Shown: positions 1 through 10,255 of the stretch, piece by piece | How positions within the stretch are numbered: the stretch's first letter is position 1 | Layout of the letters: every line of letters starts with the position of its first letter | Assembly (NCBI GenBank): GCA_032622095.1 | Contig: CP136067.1 | Span: 43,073,549 to 43,137,548, forward strand | DNA length: 64,000 nt | Reading direction: 5' to 3' | Origin: Siphonodentalium dalli | Taxonomy: Eukaryota > Mollusca > Scaphopoda > Gadilida > Siphonodentaliidae | The notes under the pieces: generated by a model | The model's input: only the letters and a program-made list of their open reading frames with translations | Told to the model about the DNA's origin: nothing | Database searches by the model: none | Program-made: the position numbers and the translations under genes

Positions 1-96
1 CCCGAAATGTGTTGTCCTGCGAAATATCCCCATCGCCCCATTGGCACGGCCAGATCAGCGTTGCAGTAACACCCATAGTATAGGGCGTAATAATTG
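1..96 (-). repeat. Dispersed repeat fragment (family R0)
   Basis: Read on the minus strand, this segment matches 11014-11100 and a second partial copy at 11131-11195. Shared landmarks are CCCTATACTATGGGT, CAATGGGGCGATGGG and GGACAACACATTTC. It is a repeat fragment of unknown class cut by the window edge. Confidence 0.7.
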
Positions 97-642
97 CCCA
101 ATAAACACATTATGCTGATCCATGCAGTGGCACCATCCATTCTGGTATATTATATAATGATATATCTATATCGCCACTGTCTTAATTTACATGCACGTGA
201 GCGAGAAGAGTTTTGCATACGACATATCTCGGGCGGATATCGATTTTGAGCATGCGCGTAAATCAGACTTCATGTCTGTTCGTTGTTAACATGGCGCGAA
301 ATCTCGCGTAAATGACATGCAAGATGACACACAAACACTCACGTATATATGTGGGTATCACCCACTCGTTCATATCCGCGCTATATCAATTGTTATCACT
401 CATATAGTTAACCCTTTGTATTCTAAATGGATTATCCCACGAGGTTAAAAGTTTACATCGAAATGGTCCATTATTGATTTGGAGGGGTGCTATAAACAAA
501 CGTGCAGAAGGAGCCATATTTATTGATGGAAATGTTTGGATAATAAGTCCAACAAACGTTTGTTGAACTCTTTATCTGAACATTGTTATGGGACTAATCT
601 GATTAATAACTGCAGAGGAGGTGGCGGTTCTACGCCGTCGTA
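97..642. other. Intergenic, no recognised feature
   Basis: No convincing ORF, hairpin or repeat match to the rest of the window was found here. Confidence 0.5.
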
Positions 643-960
643 GCTTTTGGACCGAGTCATGTCCCGTTAATCGACTATAGCAGACTTTCATTGAAAAGAC
701 TAACCAGTACATTTGCACGTGGGTCCCGGGCATTCACGTCAACTCCTGAATATGATTCTCGTCTGATATGTCCGCGATTAATCTGTTTTCAAAATTATAT
801 ATCATTTACCATGATAGAAAAGGGAAAAGTGGTGATACGATTGTTTAATATATTGTTTAGATACATTTTCTGATAGCGCGACAAATTGAAATTCTCTGGA
901 AAACAAGGCTTTGTTTACTTATAAATCTCGTTGCTTTTGGCATTCAACGGACCTCTGATA
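643..960 (+). repeat. Dispersed repeat R1, copy without MITE insertion
   Basis: This copy aligns with 62880-63186 plus the sequence after 63745. Shared landmarks are TTTTGGACCGAGTC, TGTCCGCGATTAATCTGT, ATATATCATTTACC and GATAGCGCGACAAAT. At about 935-945 it reads straight through (ATTCAACGGACC), where the other copy carries a 559-bp TTAA-flanked element, so this is the empty-site paralogue. Confidence 0.8.
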
Positions 961-1335
961 TATACTCAAGTTTGATATCATCATGTTTGGGAACGGCTAT
1001 ACTTCAATGTCCATGTACACAAAGCGTACATTTGACGTAATCCGAAGACACACAAGCAAGCTACTCCCGCCCACGATTCTGGGCGTTATTATAGAAGAGT
1101 AACGGGATAGGACTCGGTCCAAACAACATCAACCGAAGCTGTTGTGAACCGAGAAGACTTGTTATATAGTCTGTGCAGTTGTACGTACTTTATTTGTGAC
1201 AGTCCAATGTGAAATATACTTATTGTGACTGCTATATATGAGTGCGATGTCCTTATTAAATATATTCTACGCGGTGAGTCAAAGAATTTGCGCAATCAAA
1301 CAAATAATGGTACTCATGCATCTTCAACTTCTTAT
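961..1335. other. Intergenic, nothing recognised
   Basis: Only short non-conserved open frames are visible on either strand. Confidence 0.5.
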
Positions 1336-2017
1336 TAGTGTCGGCGCACACGATCCCGATTGTCCTCGATTAATCCGGCTGCCGGGTAAATCGGGGACAA
1401 TCGGGATCGTGCGCGTTTGGAGCGGTTTTTGTCGGATCCGATTTAATCGGACCGATCAAACTGAGTTTGATTTCATCATGAAAATCATGCTCGTGACGAT
1501 GGCAACGCGCGTGTTTTGCTTGTCACATGAGCGTCACATGACCAAAAACCTCATTAAAAATGTCGGAATAGTTAGAGGCGACCGCTATTCGAAATTAAAT
1601 CAAGAATTCTGATCGATCGACAAGGAACAACGGCTGGTAGACATGTGGGCATAAAATGAGTGCCTGTATAATAATCACAACAAGAGGGCGGCAGCTGTGG
1701 AAAGGTCTATTACGCCAATTTACGGCTATTGCTCGTGACCTCAATATATTATTAATATATTTATTATTAAATTAATAAATAGTACTAGTCTTTAGAAATA
1801 CATATTATAAATCACCATGACTATAGCTATAGTAACTGGCTAGATATAGGCTGACCACACCAGTTGGCTATATACTACAGTGACCACAGCATGCATATGA
1901 CCGGAGACTGGGAGTGAAAATCGGACTCGTGTGCGCTGACACCCGATTTTATCGTGGCCGATTTATCCGGCAGCCGGATTAACCGGGCACAATCGGGATC
2001 GTGTGCGCCGACACTAA
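1336..2017. mobile_element. Non-autonomous TIR element with subterminal hairpins
   Basis: Both ends read TTAGTGTCGGCGCACACGAT inward, followed by CCCGATTGT, an AATCCGGCTGCCGG block and related sequence. Each end can also fold on itself: the left end repeats CAATCGGGATCGTG in inverse orientation by about 1405, and the right end does the same at 1920-2010. The interior is AT-rich and non-coding. The length and coding-free interior suggest a MITE-like DNA element. No clear target-site duplication was found, so the superfamily is not assigned. Confidence 0.75.
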
Positions 2018-2475
2018 GAGGACCCCAATCTGATTCAGCTACCTCTATAATGGGTAATCGTATAATGGGTAAACTTTATCATATTATTTATTACTATTCT
2101 GAAGTAAGTAAATGACAAAGACCATCTTGTTCTGATGTGCGAAAATTTGCAGACGCGATGATGCAGTATATAATTATATACCTGGCTATTAGAGACCTTT
2201 TGCAAAATCACGATTACGATTACGGATATGGACAATATACTGCCAGTATACGGCAAAAAAATCGATCTTTATGCAGGGGGGTTCTTATGTGAGATGAAAT
2301 ATTATATATACCCCACGGTTTAGTTATGTGCAGATGTGTCATGTGTATGCCACCGGTCCTGTTTGGGGACGCTCTAACGTTGTCCGTGTGGTGTATAAAA
2401 CACGGATAAGAACACGGGATCTCAAAGAGACACACATTATACTTTTTCCATCAAATACAATCATGTGTAACTGAA
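2018..2475. other. Intergenic, nothing recognised
   Basis: Short open frames only; no repeat match found within the window. Confidence 0.45.
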
Positions 2476-2948
2476 TATATTTACACACTAAGTGTTGTCA
2501 TCACTAAATCCACCATTCTGATTGGTCGGCGCCCACGTGGCTAGTTGCAGTTATTATTCGGTGAATGCGCAATGCCTCATAACACCAAGCTAATAACACA
2601 ATCGATACGTCATTAGGTTTGGAAAGACGAACGCGTAATGTGTTGGGCGCATTTGGACTCGCGCATGATTGACTTAATACATCATCGGGTTTCAATATGA
2701 AGAGAAATTGTTCCTATTAACTTTTGCCAAGGGTGCTATTGGGTATTTTGGGCTGATCTTGCCACGATACACTTTTCGATATAAATATATTTACAAGAGT
2801 GGCTTTTTCGCTAAATGTATATAAATATAAGGATTAACTGTCATGTGGACTATTTTTATGGAGATGTAACTTTGAGGTAAGTGGTCATAACTTGTATGTA
2901 AAACCCTTCGGATCAACAGTCCACATGACAGTTAATCCTTATATATAG
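2476..2948 (+). repeat. Dispersed repeat R2, copy with collapsed terminal hairpin
   Basis: About 470 bp closely matching 47441-47953. Landmarks are TTTACACACTAAGTGTTGTC, GGTCGGCGCCCACGTGG and CATCATCGGGTTTCAATATG. The other copy ends in a ~75-bp-arm hairpin; here the loop-proximal part of the right arm is missing, leaving only the distal CAGTCCACATGACAGTTAA portion. Confidence 0.85.
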
Positions 2949-3383
2949 TTATAATATACTGGCTGAAACAGGCTCCCTTCACGCACATTTTGATCTTAGA
3001 CAGAGCATTTATTCAGCGGCGGCCACAACATTTTATTATATATTTTTTATAATTAAATTTAAGTTTTTAATTCTGTTTATTGAAGCAAAATTTAACACAA
3101 CATATTTTTTTAAGCGTTGGCGGTGGGTATTGCTGTTAAAATAGTCACATTCGTTAAAACTGCCATAAATAGAAAGAATATTATTTGATATACCAAATTT
3201 GTACTTATATCAATCTGGTATACCAAACTTCCATAACAAAAAGAATATTATATTATGTACCAAATTTGTTCTTATACCAATCATAAATATCGCGCAAATT
3301 GCCCGTTATTGTCATGGCAGTATATACCCTGTGTTATGTAAACAAACGACATGTTATGTAAAGAAACAGTACATAAAGAGAAT
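2949..3383. other. AT-rich intergenic sequence with a short direct repeat
   Basis: Strongly AT-rich. An imperfect direct repeat of about 40 bp (AAGAATATTAT ... TACCAAATTTGT ... CAATC) occurs at about 3173-3212 and 3240-3281. No gene is supported. Confidence 0.5.
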
Positions 3384-4949
3384 GCGATAAGCAAAACACT
3401 CAACACCGGGGTTAGAAACTTTCGTTAGAAATGCCACCAAGTTGATTACTATGGGGCGCCATCCCTGCAAATATTCGTTTTCGGAGATATCTCCTTGGAT
3501 CCAAGCAGATATCTGCTCGCATTATGGAGATATCTCCTAGGTTTCAAGGAGATATCTGCTTGGAATATGGAGATATCTCATCGGAAATATTTTCAAGGAG
3601 ATATCTCCTTGAAACCGAGGAGATATCTCCATAATGCGAGCAGATATCTGCTTGGATCACTGGATCCAAGCAGATATCTGCTCGCATTACGGAGATATCT
3701 CCTTGAAATATGTTCAAGGAGATATCTCCTTAGATCCAAGCAGATATCTGCTCGGATTATGGAGATATCTGCTTGAAAAATATTTCAAGGAGATATCTCC
3801 ATATTCCGAGCAGATATCTGCTTGGATGTATTTCGATCATAGAAATGGAAAAAACGTATATGTACTGTGGAGAAATCATTAATATTTCATGGCGGCGGTT
3901 TTCCAAGGAGATATCTCCATAATCCAAGTAGATATCTGCTTGGAATATTTTCAAGGAGATATCTGCTTGGAATATGGAGATATCTCCTTGGGTCCAAGGA
4001 TATATCTCGTTGAAAACTATTTCAAGGAGATATCTCCTTGAAACCGAGGAGATATCTCCATAATGCGAGCAGATATCTGCTTGGATCACTGGATCCAAGC
4101 AGATATCTGCTCGCATTACGGAGATATCTCCTTGAAATATGTTCAAGGAGATATCTCCTTAGATCCAAGCAGATATCTGCTCGGATTATGGAGATATCTG
4201 CTTGAAAAATATTTCAAGGAGATATCTCCATATTCCGAGCAGATATCTGCTTGGATGTATTTCGATCATAGAAATGGAAAAAAACGTATATGTACTGTGG
4301 AGAAATCATTAATATTTCATGGCGGCGGTTTTCCAAGGAGATATCTCCATAATCCAAGTAGATATCTGCTTGGAATATTTTCAAGGAGATATCTGCTTGG
4401 AATATGGAGATATCTCCTTGGGTCCAAGGATATATCTCGTTGAAAACTATTTCAAGGAGATATCTCCATAATCCGAGCAGATATCTGCTTGGATCCAAGG
4501 AGATATCTCCTTGGATCCGAGCAGATATCTGCTTGGATTATGGAGACATCTCCTCGGTTTCAAGGAGATATCTCGTTGGAAATATTTCAAGCAGATATCT
4601 CGTAGTTGCGAGGAGATATATCCTAGGATCCAAGGAGATATCTCTATAATCCAAGCAGATGTCTCCTTGGATCAAAAGAGATATCTCCATAATGGACCAT
4701 ATTCCAAGCAGATATCTGCTAGGAATTGCAATTCCAAGGAGATATCTCCTCGAAACCGAGGAGATATCTCCGAATTACGAGGAGATATCTCCGAAAACGA
4801 ATATTTGCAGGGATGGCGCCCCATAGATTACAACATACCGGCATATAGCGTTTGCCAATCCTCGCCTCTCAAGATTTCGGCGTTGAATGGGTCACCGTGA
4901 ATCACTCTCCTAAAAAAATCACCACGGTGTTGAGTGTTTTGCTTATCGC
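3384..4949. mobile_element. Inverted-repeat element carrying an AGATATCT dyad array
   Basis: The outer ends form a perfect 25-bp inverted repeat (3384-3408 with 4925-4949, starting GCGATAAGCAAAACACTC). An inner perfect 46-bp inverted repeat (3449-3494 with 4781-4826, starting CTATGGGGCGCCATCCCTGC) abuts the dyad array on both sides. Between outer and inner repeats the two sides differ in sequence and length (40 versus 98 bp). No protein gene is present; the long open frames inside are repeat artefacts. A target-site duplication is not obvious. It is probably a non-autonomous DNA element, but the superfamily cannot be named. Confidence 0.8.
3485..4790. repeat. Array of palindromic AGATATCT units, 21-22 and 27-30 bp apart
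   Basis: I count about 45 exact AGATATCT octamers plus a few one-base variants. Most sit in longer dyads such as CCAAGCAGATATCTGCTTGG or CAAGGAGATATCTCCTTG. Start-to-start steps cluster at 21-22 bp and 27-30 bp. A higher-order unit of about 429 bp (3591-4019 and 4020-4449) is repeated almost identically and includes a dyad-poor spacer with GATCATAGAAATGG. The reading frames contain recurring short peptides such as RYLL and GDIS, which simply translate the motif. Confidence 0.9.
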
Positions 4950-5849
4950 TCACTAATTACGTGCAGTATATAAACAAAGGATCGGTTCACAGAAAGTGCA
5001 TTTTGTGGATAATATCGATTTCGTACTATCATTATACTATACTATTAGTATATTCTTGAGGAAATTTTCTTAATTGATAACTATTATTTCTAAATTATAA
5101 CCTATCACGAAGGCCATCCGTGCCTTTAAATTAATTTGTTTTTAAATCAAAATATGGAAAATGTATTATAACGCCGTTATAACATCCGCCAGGGTACCAC
5201 GAGTCACCACACCAATGGTTGAACTCGGTCCAGGGGTCTGGGATAATAAATCGCGAACAGAGGCGGACAGACCGACAGATATTCAGATAGACAGACAGAT
5301 CCTATATATTCTGTTATATTGTATAGATATGGAATATTTATAAATGCATGCATCCATTATGTATATCATCTGTTGTTTATATAAAGTGTATACGTGTGTT
5401 GCTTGCTCCATACTCTGTAGAGTCTGTACTGTGTCTTTGCAAATCAAATCATTATTTCATTGAGTATCTAATTCGTCGCAATAAAATTACGTTGCCATGG
5501 GCCTTGATAAGAAAGGTATTTTTTCAAAATCCGCCATTTTATTTCAAGCTGAGACCGCGCTCGATCAACGACAATTAAACGCATTGGGAAACTCCAGATG
5601 TGTGTATTTTTCTATATGTTTATTATCTTCGAAAATTATCTTCACAAGACATCTGATGTGAACACAGTCATAGATGTAATTAAGAACTGCTGACACCAAA
5701 GCTCCGTAATCGGAGGGTATTTTCACAGATTGCATCGCTAAGATTTGGATATTAGTAACACATACAGTATTATACAGACAATAGGATTGGAGGATAAGTG
5801 CTGTCTCATCTCCTCTCCCGTTTGGTATTACAATGTAAAATAAAAAAAA
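4950..5849. other. Intergenic sequence with small GACA-rich patch
   Basis: A GACAGACCGACAGATATTCAGATAGACAGACAGAT-like low-complexity patch lies near 5265-5300. On the minus strand, 5565-5861 is open for 98 codons just downstream of the LINE remnant, but its translation shows no recognisable reverse transcriptase motif. Confidence 0.4.
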
Positions 5850-5865
5850 GGACAACGACATTTGT

Positions 5866-6700
5866 TACTGGTGGGACAAAACCCAACAGATCAAGGAAGT
5901 GCGGGTAGTTCAAAAGCAATAACTCGATCTTCGCAATATTAAAAGTATGGAGCTGTCGCCGGATGCCACATTGCTCCAGTGTGTATATAAGTTTCGGGTG
6001 TGGGATGGCGTCATAGCCTTTGAGAAATCAAGTATCATACCGTATTATTGTATGTCGGAATTGATTTCAGCAGGTCGTTGTTTGTTGTTAGCAGCTGGAT
6101 TTCGCAGGATTATCCAACTCTAAATCCGTGGTTCAGATGTTTGATGACTTTGTATTTCTCTAGGTGGTTGAGAATGTCTGCAGCAGTTTTGTATTCCAGT
6201 AGTTTCTGGCTACTGATGTTAGAGACACTGGCCCATAGATTTCTGCTGCACGTTTGTCCCGTGTTTTTGAATATGCGAGAGACGTAGGTGTTTCTCCAGT
6301 CTTCGGGTAATGTTCAAGTGTCGACATATAGTTGGTTTATTGTTGTCATTGCTGGACGTAGCTCTTCTGTACATTCCTTTAGGACTCGGTTGGGGTGTCA
6401 TATTTTCCTAATACTTTCGAGGGTTTACCCGACGGAGTAATTTGGTGACACCATTTCGGTCTATCTTTTGTGGTTGGATAGCGCTGGTGACAAGTTTAGT
6501 GGTTGTTGTACGTGGTGCAGACTTGCATCTTGACTGTTCCTGGCAAGCTCTCAATTCGACAGGAGATGCGCCACCCCTATGGAGCCTTGTTTCTTGGATT
6601 TGATCGAGCACCAGAAGGGTTTTGGGTCACTTTTCTCTAGTGCTTCCGATTGGGTGATGTTTTTGTAGTCCCATTCTGCTTGTCTTGTAGGATCTCCTGC
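5866..6700 (-). pseudogene. LINE reverse transcriptase domain, broken
   Basis: The minus strand encodes AEWDYKN and DPKPFWCSIKSKKQGS, then LLRRVNPRK, then VLKECTEELRPAM, TLPEDWR, KLLEYKTAADILNHLEKYK, HGFRVG-stop-SCEIQLLTT, and ILDFSKA near 6010-6038 (motif A region), then YDAIPHPKLIYTLEQCGI. This is the normal order for the linker and first half of an APE-LINE reverse transcriptase. Several stops and at least two frameshifts interrupt it, and the YADD motif was not found. The 3' portion appears lost or too decayed to read. Confidence 0.8.
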
Positions 6701-7779
6701 ATTATTTTTGAAATTCTTTGTATTTTGTCCACTGATTGGTTGTTCTGGCTCATCGTTTCAGCATTGCACACTTTCTAAGTATTATCTTCTTAGTGTAAGC
6801 AATGTTTTATTCTCAATAACAAGTATGTACATACATGTACAATTTGATATGCAACACATACATCACAAAATGTTAACACGTGAGTCCCAGCATATACGAA
6901 ATGAGAAAGGGATCTGATTGTAAGCTTTGTAAGCTTATATTATTCACTTCCCCATTGGATATTCACATGTGTGATAACTGGTTTATCATTAGTATCTATA
7001 GTTGAGTTATTTTGATGGGCATATATAGCTTCCTGTCTTCCACCCCTCGGCGCCTATATAGCCGTTTAAGATGACAAGGGTTGCCACATAGTTGTTAATA
7101 TAGTTTTTTCTCAATTTGTGGCGAACCTTTTTGTTAGAATATATTTCTATACTTTTGTGAAGATAACAATGTTATGATCTATTGGTAATGACTGTATTCC
7201 TTTAATAAGATCATGTAAACGTGGTCTTTTGCGAGGACATTGACAACATATCGCTCGTTCATTCGTGAACTTTCGACAATAAAAGAAGCGTTCTGGAGTC
7301 TCTGTCTAGGCCACAATAAGTACAATAAATCGGAATTATCCTGAAAGTGATTTTGATGCAGGTGATCATTCAAATTACATTCGATGTGTATTCGACCATT
7401 CCACAGTGGATTATTTGACTTTGCCGTGCATACTCGTAGAATTGTGGCGGTTCTGTTCAATCTTTATTCATGAATTGTTTAAATTCGGAAATCGTTTCGC
7501 ACGTTTTCGCTTCGTCTGATAATTCATTCCAAAGTGTAATAGTGGTATGAATGATTCTCTTCTTTTTACCACATGCCATGCGTGGTGTTTTGCTATGATG
7601 TTTGATTTTCTTTGATGGCATGTTTTTGTCCATAGATGTTTTAGATCGAATATCAGGATGATACATAATTATGCCGGTGATGTTTGAACCCTGCGAAAAT
7701 TCATGGTAAAGCCTGACTGAAATGAGGGAGGCGTCGATTTTAAGATTTTTCCAGTCCGCTTTCTTGTAGATCTAGCATC

Positions 7780-8572
7780 TCATATAGATGGAGTTTGAGT
7801 GTACTGTTGTTTCAGTTGAATATATATTTGTTTCCACCATCTCCTGATCCGATATAGCTGGTACAGTTGATGATGATTTCACGAGTGTTGGGTTTGTGAC
7901 ATATAGCAGATCGAGCATATTTCTTTCTCTTTTGGGCTTTTACCCAACAGAAGGGCCCTGTGCCAATGCATTCTCTTATATATGCGAGTCGACCATAGGT
8001 CGCCTCGCATATATAAGAGAATGCATTGGCTTAACACATTAAAAATTATAAAATTGTTAAAGAATGTAAGAAAAAATGGTAAAAAGTGTTAAAAAAAGAT
8101 TTTTTTTAGGCCAAAGCATTCTCTTATATATGCGAGGCGACCTATGGTCGACTCGCATATATAAGAGAATGCATTGGCACAGGGTATATGGACTTGAATT
8201 AGATGTCGTTCACCCATAAAGTGTATAAGTTCTGTCTTTACCTTCTTGCAATGGCATTCCGATGGTACGCTTTTTGGCGTCCCAGTTAATATTCGGACAG
8301 ATATAGTCACCAGCCAGTATCATTTCTTTGTAGTGATTATTTCTGACTATCTGTAATGATTTAAATAGCCCATCAACTGTTCATTTATTTGTGGCGTGTA
8401 GAAGCAGCTCACCGCGATGTCTCGTTGGCTCTGTGCTTTCAATTGTGTGTCCACACGATCTCGCAGCTTGTTACTATATGTATGGTTGTTTTACTGGCGC
8501 GACGGTCGCGTCAACCATTATAAAGGCACCAAACTACCACCATTTTGTTTTACTCCCGAATTCTCACTTTTC
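7780..8572 (-). pseudogene. LINE endonuclease domain, broken
   Basis: The minus-strand translation gives RDIAVSCFYTP, then ILAGDYICPNINWDAKKR near 8290, equivalent to the GDFN-type motif of apurinic-like endonucleases. After the MITE it resumes with NMLDLLYVTNPTLVKSSS and VPAISDQEMVETNI near 7920-7800, matching the LDL-x-TNxP and SDH regions near the end of this domain. IYKKADWKNLK follows. A stop follows TLYG at about 8210, and the piggyBac-like MITE lies between the two halves. The domain would nick target DNA in an active element; this copy is not functional. Confidence 0.75.
7937..8187 (-). mobile_element. piggyBac-like MITE with two hairpins, end-truncated
   Basis: It carries the family terminus TTTTACCCAACAGAAGGGCC and two near-perfect 67-bp palindromes (7963-8029 and 8111-8177) built on CCAATGCATTCTCTTATATA. 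The far end seen in full copies at 20868 and 43172, including its second CCCTTTACCCAACA terminus, is missing here. It interrupts the LINE endonuclease remnant. Confidence 0.8.
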
Positions 8573-8945
8573 GATGCCGATCGTCCATTTGACCCTGCCA
8601 CTATACTTTGGAACCGAACTTTTATATTGTGATTCTTTTTTTATGGAATAAAAACCAGTCGGTTTGAAGCATTTTGGCTCCTTGAATGACTGCATGTAGA
8701 ACCATTTTGTGCTGGATTAGATTCCACATGCTATCCACGTAGCAGAGTCAAATGGTTCCTTGGCGACAATTAACCAAATTTATTGGCTCCACTTTAGGGA
8801 CAAATTGTATACCAAAATAAGGTATATTTGGTACACCAAATTATTTGGTGATGTTTACGGAAATGAACCCGAGTGCCTAGCGACGGCCCTATTTGTCCCC
8901 CGAAAAAGTGTAGTATTCAGCGGTGTCCGTGTGTGGGGACGTGTG
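8573..8945 (+). repeat. Flank A, repeated downstream of the LTR element
   Basis: Nearly identical to 10466-10835, with landmarks CCTGCCACTATACTTTGGAA, GAAGCATTTTGGCTCC and GAACCCGAGTGCCTAGCGAC. This copy runs directly into the 5' LTR; the other copy continues into unrelated sequence. Confidence 0.85.
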
Positions 8946-9169
8946 TGTCGGGGATCGATTCCGCCCCTGACTAGTGTGTCTACCGGACTGAGCTGCTAAT
9001 CACGTTAATGACTGTGACGCTGGATAATGCGTGAGGCAATTGAGTGAGTGAACTGTGTATGACCATGTATTGTGTGTAATTGACTTGGGGTTGTAAATAT
9101 GCTTCGCTAGAGTAAAGTTGTGCTTTCCGATACCTCCGATCTTCTCGCTTGCATTCGATCTTCCCGACA
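8946..9169 (+). repeat. 5' LTR of a small BEL/Pao-like element
   Basis: 224 bp starting TGTCGGGGATCG and ending CTTCCCGACA, so the ends are the usual TG...CA with a short inverted terminus (TGTCGGG/CCCGACA). It matches 10256-10470. It is followed at once by TTTGGTCCCTCGAACCGGAT, a leader style I associate with BEL/Pao elements. Confidence 0.8.
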
Positions 9170-9199
9170 TTTGGTCCCTCGAACCGGATTAATCTCAAT

Positions 9200-9988
9200 A
9201 TGACAACTACCGACACAGAACACTGGACACAGCTATTCGACATAACTCTGGAACTGCTGTGCAAAGCGGACCCACTGATGGACCTACCTATTGCTGATAC
9301 ACCTGACACCCTTCGAAGCCTACATGCCGAGATTGGAGAAAATGTAGCAACTCTGGATAAAACATCATGGGAATTAATCAGTCACATAGAGGATGATGAC
9401 GTATATCTCAAAGAAGCTGACCTGATTGAAGAAGCTATGTACCCTCTGAGAGATAGGTGTCGCATGATCCGACAACACCTGGACGGTCTTCTAAATGTCA
9501 AAGGCAGCTGTGTTTCCCGATTGGTGAAGTATATTCCGACGCCTGATGTTGGTTCCAGTTTACCAAAGGTTCAGTTGACACAAGATGCCTGTAGTGCTTC
9601 GCCTGCTGATCCAAGATCACATGAGCCCCTGTCTGCTACCAACCTCACAACCACGGATGGGAGTTCTACTGGCGTTCCGATATCTTATGTCTCTTCGAAG
9701 TCACTTGATGTTTTCATTCCGAAAGATACCGATGCCATCTCCGAAGTACAGGCTCCTTCTGCACTTCCGGATTATCCTGCTCACATCGAAGGACTTTCCG
9801 TTACATTTATTAGCCTGGAATTAAGTGTCGATTCAACGTCTGTTAACTCTGCGGCCTGTGATATCATGTCTACGACAGATTCTTCTATACCATGTGAACA
9901 GTCGCAATGCCTGGTGTGTTTCAACAGACTAACTCACCATTACATGCTATGCACGCATTGCCAGGAATTCGAACATCGCATCAATTGA
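9200..9988 (+). CDS. gag-like protein of the LTR element
   Basis: A 262-residue ORF. The start chosen is the ATG at 9200 after the post-LTR leader; an in-frame upstream ATG at 9149 lies inside the LTR and is unlikely to be used. The N-terminal ~100 residues are predicted helical and acidic (SLHAEIGENVATLDKTSWEL, EDDDVYLKEADLIEEAM), resembling the N-terminal region of BEL/Pao Gag. The middle is Ser/Thr/Pro-rich and disordered. The C-terminus holds two Cys pairs (CLVC ... CTHC) that could bind zinc, although the spacing is not a standard CCHC knuckle. No protease, RT, RNase H or integrase follows before the 3' LTR, so the element is non-autonomous. The function is inferred from position and composition only. 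Confidence 0.6.
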   Translation: MTTTDTEHWTQLFDITLELLCKADPLMDLPIADTPDTLRSLHAEIGENVATLDKTSWELISHIEDDDVYLKEADLIEEAMYPLRDRCRMIRQHLDGLLNVKGSCVSRLVKYIPTPDVGSSLPKVQLTQDACSASPADPRSHEPLSATNLTTTDGSSTGVPISYVSSKSLDVFIPKDTDAISEVQAPSALPDYPAHIEGLSVTFISLELSVDSTSVNSAACDIMSTTDSSIPCEQSQCLVCFNRLTHHYMLCTHCQEFEHRIN

Positions 9989-10255
9989 TCTCGACTCTCG
10001 TCGCATATGACCTTAAGATTGTGATTGCCAGCTCGTCATTTATCAGTCAAACACTTCCTGGCTTTGGACAGTCTTCGTTTGATGATAGACCAATACATAC
10101 ACACGTGTTTGGACATATGATGTTATTCGGATGTCCGAGACCAGATTATACTGACCAACGCCTGTCATGTTGTATTGGGTTTCTCTTGCAGTCTTATTCT
10201 GGACAAAGCAGGGTACTGGCTGTGACACTGGACTTCCGTCCTGTCCCCCGGAGGA
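9989..10255 (+). other. Residual internal region and polypurine tract of the LTR element
   Basis: Between the gag-like stop and the 3' LTR there is only about 270 bp without a recognisable domain. It ends in CCCCCGGAGGA immediately before TGTCGGGG, which fits a short polypurine tract priming plus-strand synthesis. The pol region is absent. Confidence 0.5.

Larger units (their letters stand above)
5850..8572 (-). mobile_element. Decayed CR1/Jockey-type non-LTR retrotransposon
   Basis: Reading the minus strand from 8572 downward gives endonuclease fragments, then a post-endonuclease linker, then reverse transcriptase fragments, in the order expected for an APE-type LINE. The frames are broken by stops, frameshifts and a MITE (7937-8187). 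A piece at 7457-7666 (TTITLWNELSDEAK ... ISEFKQF) resembles the C-terminal end of such polyproteins and seems out of place between endonuclease and RT, so the copy may be rearranged. Clade assignment is inferred from motif style only. Confidence 0.75.

Noticed and set aside
2504-2695. 63-codon frame conserved between the two R2 copies (also 47466-47657)
   Set aside because: Differences between copies mostly change amino acids and the frame lies in a non-coding repeat; no sign of selection.
3485-4790. CRISPR-like pattern of short palindromic repeats
   Set aside because: Spacers are not unique but repeats themselves, unit lengths vary, there are no cas genes and the context is animal DNA.
3495-4900. 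Long overlapping open frames with repeated peptides such as RYLLGLWRYLL and GDISLK
   Set aside because: They translate the dyad array in several frames and both strands at once. The periodicity comes from AGATATCT, not from protein selection.
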